DNA of 64,000 bases. Source: JBOHTO01 sp050733695 (GTDB lineage Bacteria; Gemmatimonadota; Gemmatimonadetes; Gemmatimonadales; Gemmatimonadaceae). The stretch spans positions 8,722 through 72,721 of the forward strand of contig JBOHTO010000056.1 of the NCBI GenBank assembly GCA_050733695.1, read 5' to 3'. Positions 61,652-64,000 of the stretch are shown here, piece after piece. Each line of letters starts with the position of its first letter. Position 1 is the first letter of the stretch. The translations under genes were made by a program, and so were the position numbers. Below the pieces are notes generated by a model that was given only the letters and a program-made list of their open reading frames with translations, was not told where the DNA came from and made no database searches.

Positions 61652-64000
61652 CTACCGCCCCCTGGCGCTCGCGACCAGCGCCTCCGCCTCTTCCTCGGCT
61701 TCCTCCATCTCCGTCTTGGGCGTGTTCACGGGCTTCACGGCCGGCAGGAGCGCGATCTCGAATACCTCGTCCAGGGAGCCCACGCAGTGGAACGTGAGAA
61801 CGTTGCGCACCTCCTCGGGGATGTCCTCGAGATCAGCCTCGTTCTCCTTGGGCAGGATGATTGTGGTTATCCCTGCGCGATGCGCGCCGAGGACCTTCTC
61901 CTTCACGCCGCCGATCGGGAGTACATGGCCACGGAGCGTGCTCTCACCGGTCATCGCGACATCGCGACGCACGGCGCGCCCGCTCATCGCCGAGACGAGC
62001 GCGGTCGACATGGTGACTCCCGCGGACGGTCCATCCTTGGGTATCGCACCGGCCGGCACGTGGATGTGCACCTCGAGCGATCCGAGTCGGTCCTCGGGTA
62101 TCTTCAGCGTGGAGGCGTGCGTGGCCGCGTATGTGAGCGCTGCGCGCGCGGACTCCTTCATGACGTCGCCGAGCTGCCCCGTGAGTATGAGTGAAACGTT
62201 CCCCCAGCCGCTCACCTGTGCGTTGTCATCCGAACGCGGCGGGCCCTGCAGTCGGCGGATTGCCGCCTCGACGAACATGATGTCGCCGCCGGCCGGCGTG
62301 TAGTACATCCCGGTCGCGACGCCGACCTCGTTCTCCTCCGCGGCCCGCTCGGGGTGCACCTTGGGACGGCCAAGCAGTTCGCGGACGTCATCCGGTGTGA
62401 TCGTGAGTTGCATCTCCTCGCCAGCCGCGAGCTTGCGCGCAACCTTGCGCGCCACCGCCCCGATCTGGCGCTCGAGCTGGCGCACGCCACTCTCCCTCGT
62501 GTAGTTCGTGACGATCATCATCACTGCTGCATCGGTGAAGTCGAGATCGCGCCCGGAAAGCCCCGCCTCCTCGAGCTGCCGCGGCAGCAGGTACTTCTTC
62601 GCGATCTCCGACTTCTCCCGCTCGGTGTACCCTGCGAACTCCACGACCTCCATCCGATCCAGCAGCGGCCCGGGGATGTTCTGGATGAAGTTGGCCGTCG
62701 CGATGAACAGAACCTCGCTCAGGTCGAAGGGGACGTTGAGATAGTGGTCCGTGAAGGTGTCGTTCTGCGCCGGATCGAGGACCTCGAGTAGCGCAGCGGA
62801 GGGATCACCCTGGAATGACGCACCCAGCTTGTCCACCTCATCCAGCAGGAAGACGGGGTTCTTTGTTTCGGCCTGCTTCATCCCCTGTACGATGCGTCCT
62901 GGCATGGCGCCCACGTACGTGCGGCGGTGTCCGCGGATGTCTGCTTCGTCGCGGATGCCGCCGAGTGCAGCCCGCACGTATTCTCGCCCCAGCGAACGCG
63001 CGATGGACTTCGCGATGGATGTCTTGCCGACGCCTGGAGGACCGACGAAGAGAAGAATCGGCCCCTTGGCCATCGCGCGCGCCTTGGCCTCGCGCGCGTC
63101 CGTTATGGTGCGGTCGTCATCCTCGCCATCGTGCAGTGACGGGTTCGCGTCGTCCCGCGAGCTGCGGAGCCGGGCCGCCGGGAACTCACCCGATTTTTCC
63201 AGCTCGGCGGCGAGCTGCTGGGCCCTGAGCTGGCGAACGGCGAGGAACTCCAGTATCCGGTCCTTGACGTCCGGAAGCCCGTAGTGATCCTCGTCCAGGA
63301 CCTGTTCGGCGTGGTTGAGATCGAGGTTGTCGTCGGATCGGGTGTTCCAGGGCAGCTCGGCTATCCATTCGAGGTAGGTGCGGATGACCTGCGCCTCCAT
63401 GGATTCGCGACCGGCGCGTTCCAGTCGACCGAGCTCGCGCTCCACCTCGACGCGCGCCTCCTTGGGCAGTTCGAGCTTGTTCAGCTTGTCGCGCAGATCC
63501 GTGATCTCACGGCTCTGGTCGTCGTCGCCGAGCTCCTTCTGAATGGTCTTGAGCTGTTCGCGCAGGTACATCTCGCGCTGCCGTTCGCCGAGCTCTTCCT
63601 GCACCTGCGATTTTATCTCCTCCTGCGCCTCCAGCATTCCGATCTGGCGCTGCACGTGGACGAGCACGCGGCGCAGGCGTTCCTCGACGCTGAGCGTTTC
63701 AAGCAGCCCCTGCTTCTCCGGAACAGGGAGCTCGATGTAACCGGCGACCAGATCGGCGAAGCGCCCCGGCTCCGTGACGGAGTCGAGCACCTTGTGAACC
63801 ACTTCCTCGGGGAGGCCGCGCCGCTCGCCCAGCTCTCCCGCCCGTTCGCGGGTCTCGCGGTGGAGGGCCGTGAACGCCGCGTCGTCCTCGCTCACGGGCC
63901 GCATCTCCTCGACCGGCATGACAACGGCAGCGAGGTAGTTGTCGGTTGTCGTGTACTGCAGCGATGTCGCGCGCTGTTCGCCCTGCAGCAGGAGTTGCAC
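61652..64000 (-). CDS. lon: ATP-dependent Lon protease, N-terminus outside window
   Basis: 783 codons visible; the frame is open at 64000, so the start of the N-terminal substrate-binding domain is missing. Visible are the end of that domain, a coiled coil (EEIKSQVQEELGERQREMYL), the AAA+ module with Walker A GPPGVGKTS near 63025, Walker B FLLDEVDKLG, and the S16 protease domain with catalytic Ser in PKDGPSAGVTM (62024) and Lys in IGGVKEKVLGAHRAG. It degrades misfolded and regulatory proteins. Between the helical part and Walker A is an insert (~40 residues, SRDDANPSLHDGEDDDRTIT) not seen in typical Lon, and the C-terminus is acidic. Ends 29 bases after the PBP stop in convergent orientation. 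Confidence 0.95.
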   Translation of the reverse strand: MQLLLQGEQRATSLQYTTTDNYLAAVVMPVEEMRPVSEDDAAFTALHRETRERAGELGERRGLPEEVVHKVLDSVTEPGRFADLVAGYIELPVPEKQGLLETLSVEERLRRVLVHVQRQIGMLEAQEEIKSQVQEELGERQREMYLREQLKTIQKELGDDDQSREITDLRDKLNKLELPKEARVEVERELGRLERAGRESMEAQVIRTYLEWIAELPWNTRSDDNLDLNHAEQVLDEDHYGLPDVKDRILEFLAVRQLRAQQLAAELEKSGEFPAARLRSSRDDANPSLHDGEDDDRTITDAREAKARAMAKGPILLFVGPPGVGKTSIAKSIARSLGREYVRAALGGIRDEADIRGHRRTYVGAMPGRIVQGMKQAETKNPVFLLDEVDKLGASFQGDPSAALLEVLDPAQNDTFTDHYLNVPFDLSEVLFIATANFIQNIPGPLLDRMEVVEFAGYTEREKSEIAKKYLLPRQLEEAGLSGRDLDFTDAAVMMIVTNYTRESGVRQLERQIGAVARKVARKLAAGEEMQLTITPDDVRELLGRPKVHPERAAEENEVGVATGMYYTPAGGDIMFVEAAIRRLQGPPRSDDNAQVSGWGNVSLILTGQLGDVMKESARAALTYAATHASTLKIPEDRLGSLEVHIHVPAGAIPKDGPSAGVTMSTALVSAMSGRAVRRDVAMTGESTLRGHVLPIGGVKEKVLGAHRAGITTIILPKENEADLEDIPEEVRNVLTFHCVGSLDEVFEIALLPAVKPVNTPKTEMEEAEEEAEALVASARGR

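Overview
High-GC bacterial chromosome, densely packed on both strands, with many 1-8 base start/stop overlaps between neighbouring genes. Gene content fits a member of the Gemmatimonadota or a close relative: many secreted peptidases (S9B, DUF885, two M14 genes of which one is broken), LVIVD and RCC1-type propeller proteins, a SUMF1-type enzyme domain fused to a hydrolase, a fused E1 alpha/beta ketoacid dehydrogenase and long lipoprotein-rich stretches. This placement is inferred from gene content only; there is no rRNA or tRNA in the window. No prophage, intact IS element or CRISPR array was seen.

Layout. 1-3.2 kb: end of a SUMF1/hydrolase fusion coupled to an ECF42-type sigma factor, then a frameshifted regulator remnant. 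3.2-7.5 kb: queG, two small membrane or unknown proteins, an RCC1 remnant with a small membrane protein, and a DUF885 peptidase. 7.8-10.7 kb: an Ig-like/LVIVD surface protein and a CHRD-like lipoprotein, separated by palindromic repeats. 11-15 kb: a LOG-family protein, a deoxyhypusine-synthase-like enzyme, an MBL hydrolase and greA. 15-27 kb: the Lhr helicase, glpD, a fadI-fadJ beta-oxidation pair and a DPP-IV-type peptidase. 27-33 kb: an M14 pseudogene, proline dehydrogenase, rsgA, an MscS channel and a ClC transporter. 33-42 kb: a DMT exporter with a repeat-encoded tail, an AsnC regulator, a cupin, an ECF sigma/zinc anti-sigma pair, OsmC, rhodanese, CsaA, two thioredoxin-like [2Fe-2S] ferredoxins flanking a hydrolase, and HtpX. 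42-53 kb: an amidohydrolase, a lipoprotein, an M14 peptidase and an RND permease-TolC-adaptor efflux operon. 53-64 kb: fused ketoacid dehydrogenase E1, a HIT protein, a second RCC1 remnant plus small membrane protein, an HNH nuclease, NAD synthetase, a class A PBP and most of Lon.

The genes combine into recognisable themes: lipid, amino-acid and peptide catabolism (glpD, fadIJ, PRODH, the E1 component, secreted peptidases), protein quality control (HtpX, Lon, CsaA), and a thiol/redox-flavoured block around 36-40 kb. The least conventional items are the two-copy RCC1-remnant/small-membrane-protein cassette (about 5 kb and 56 kb), a set of genes whose TANNNT -10-like element lies 5-8 bases before the start codon, the 9-bp coding minisatellite, and families of short palindromic or tandem intergenic repeats.
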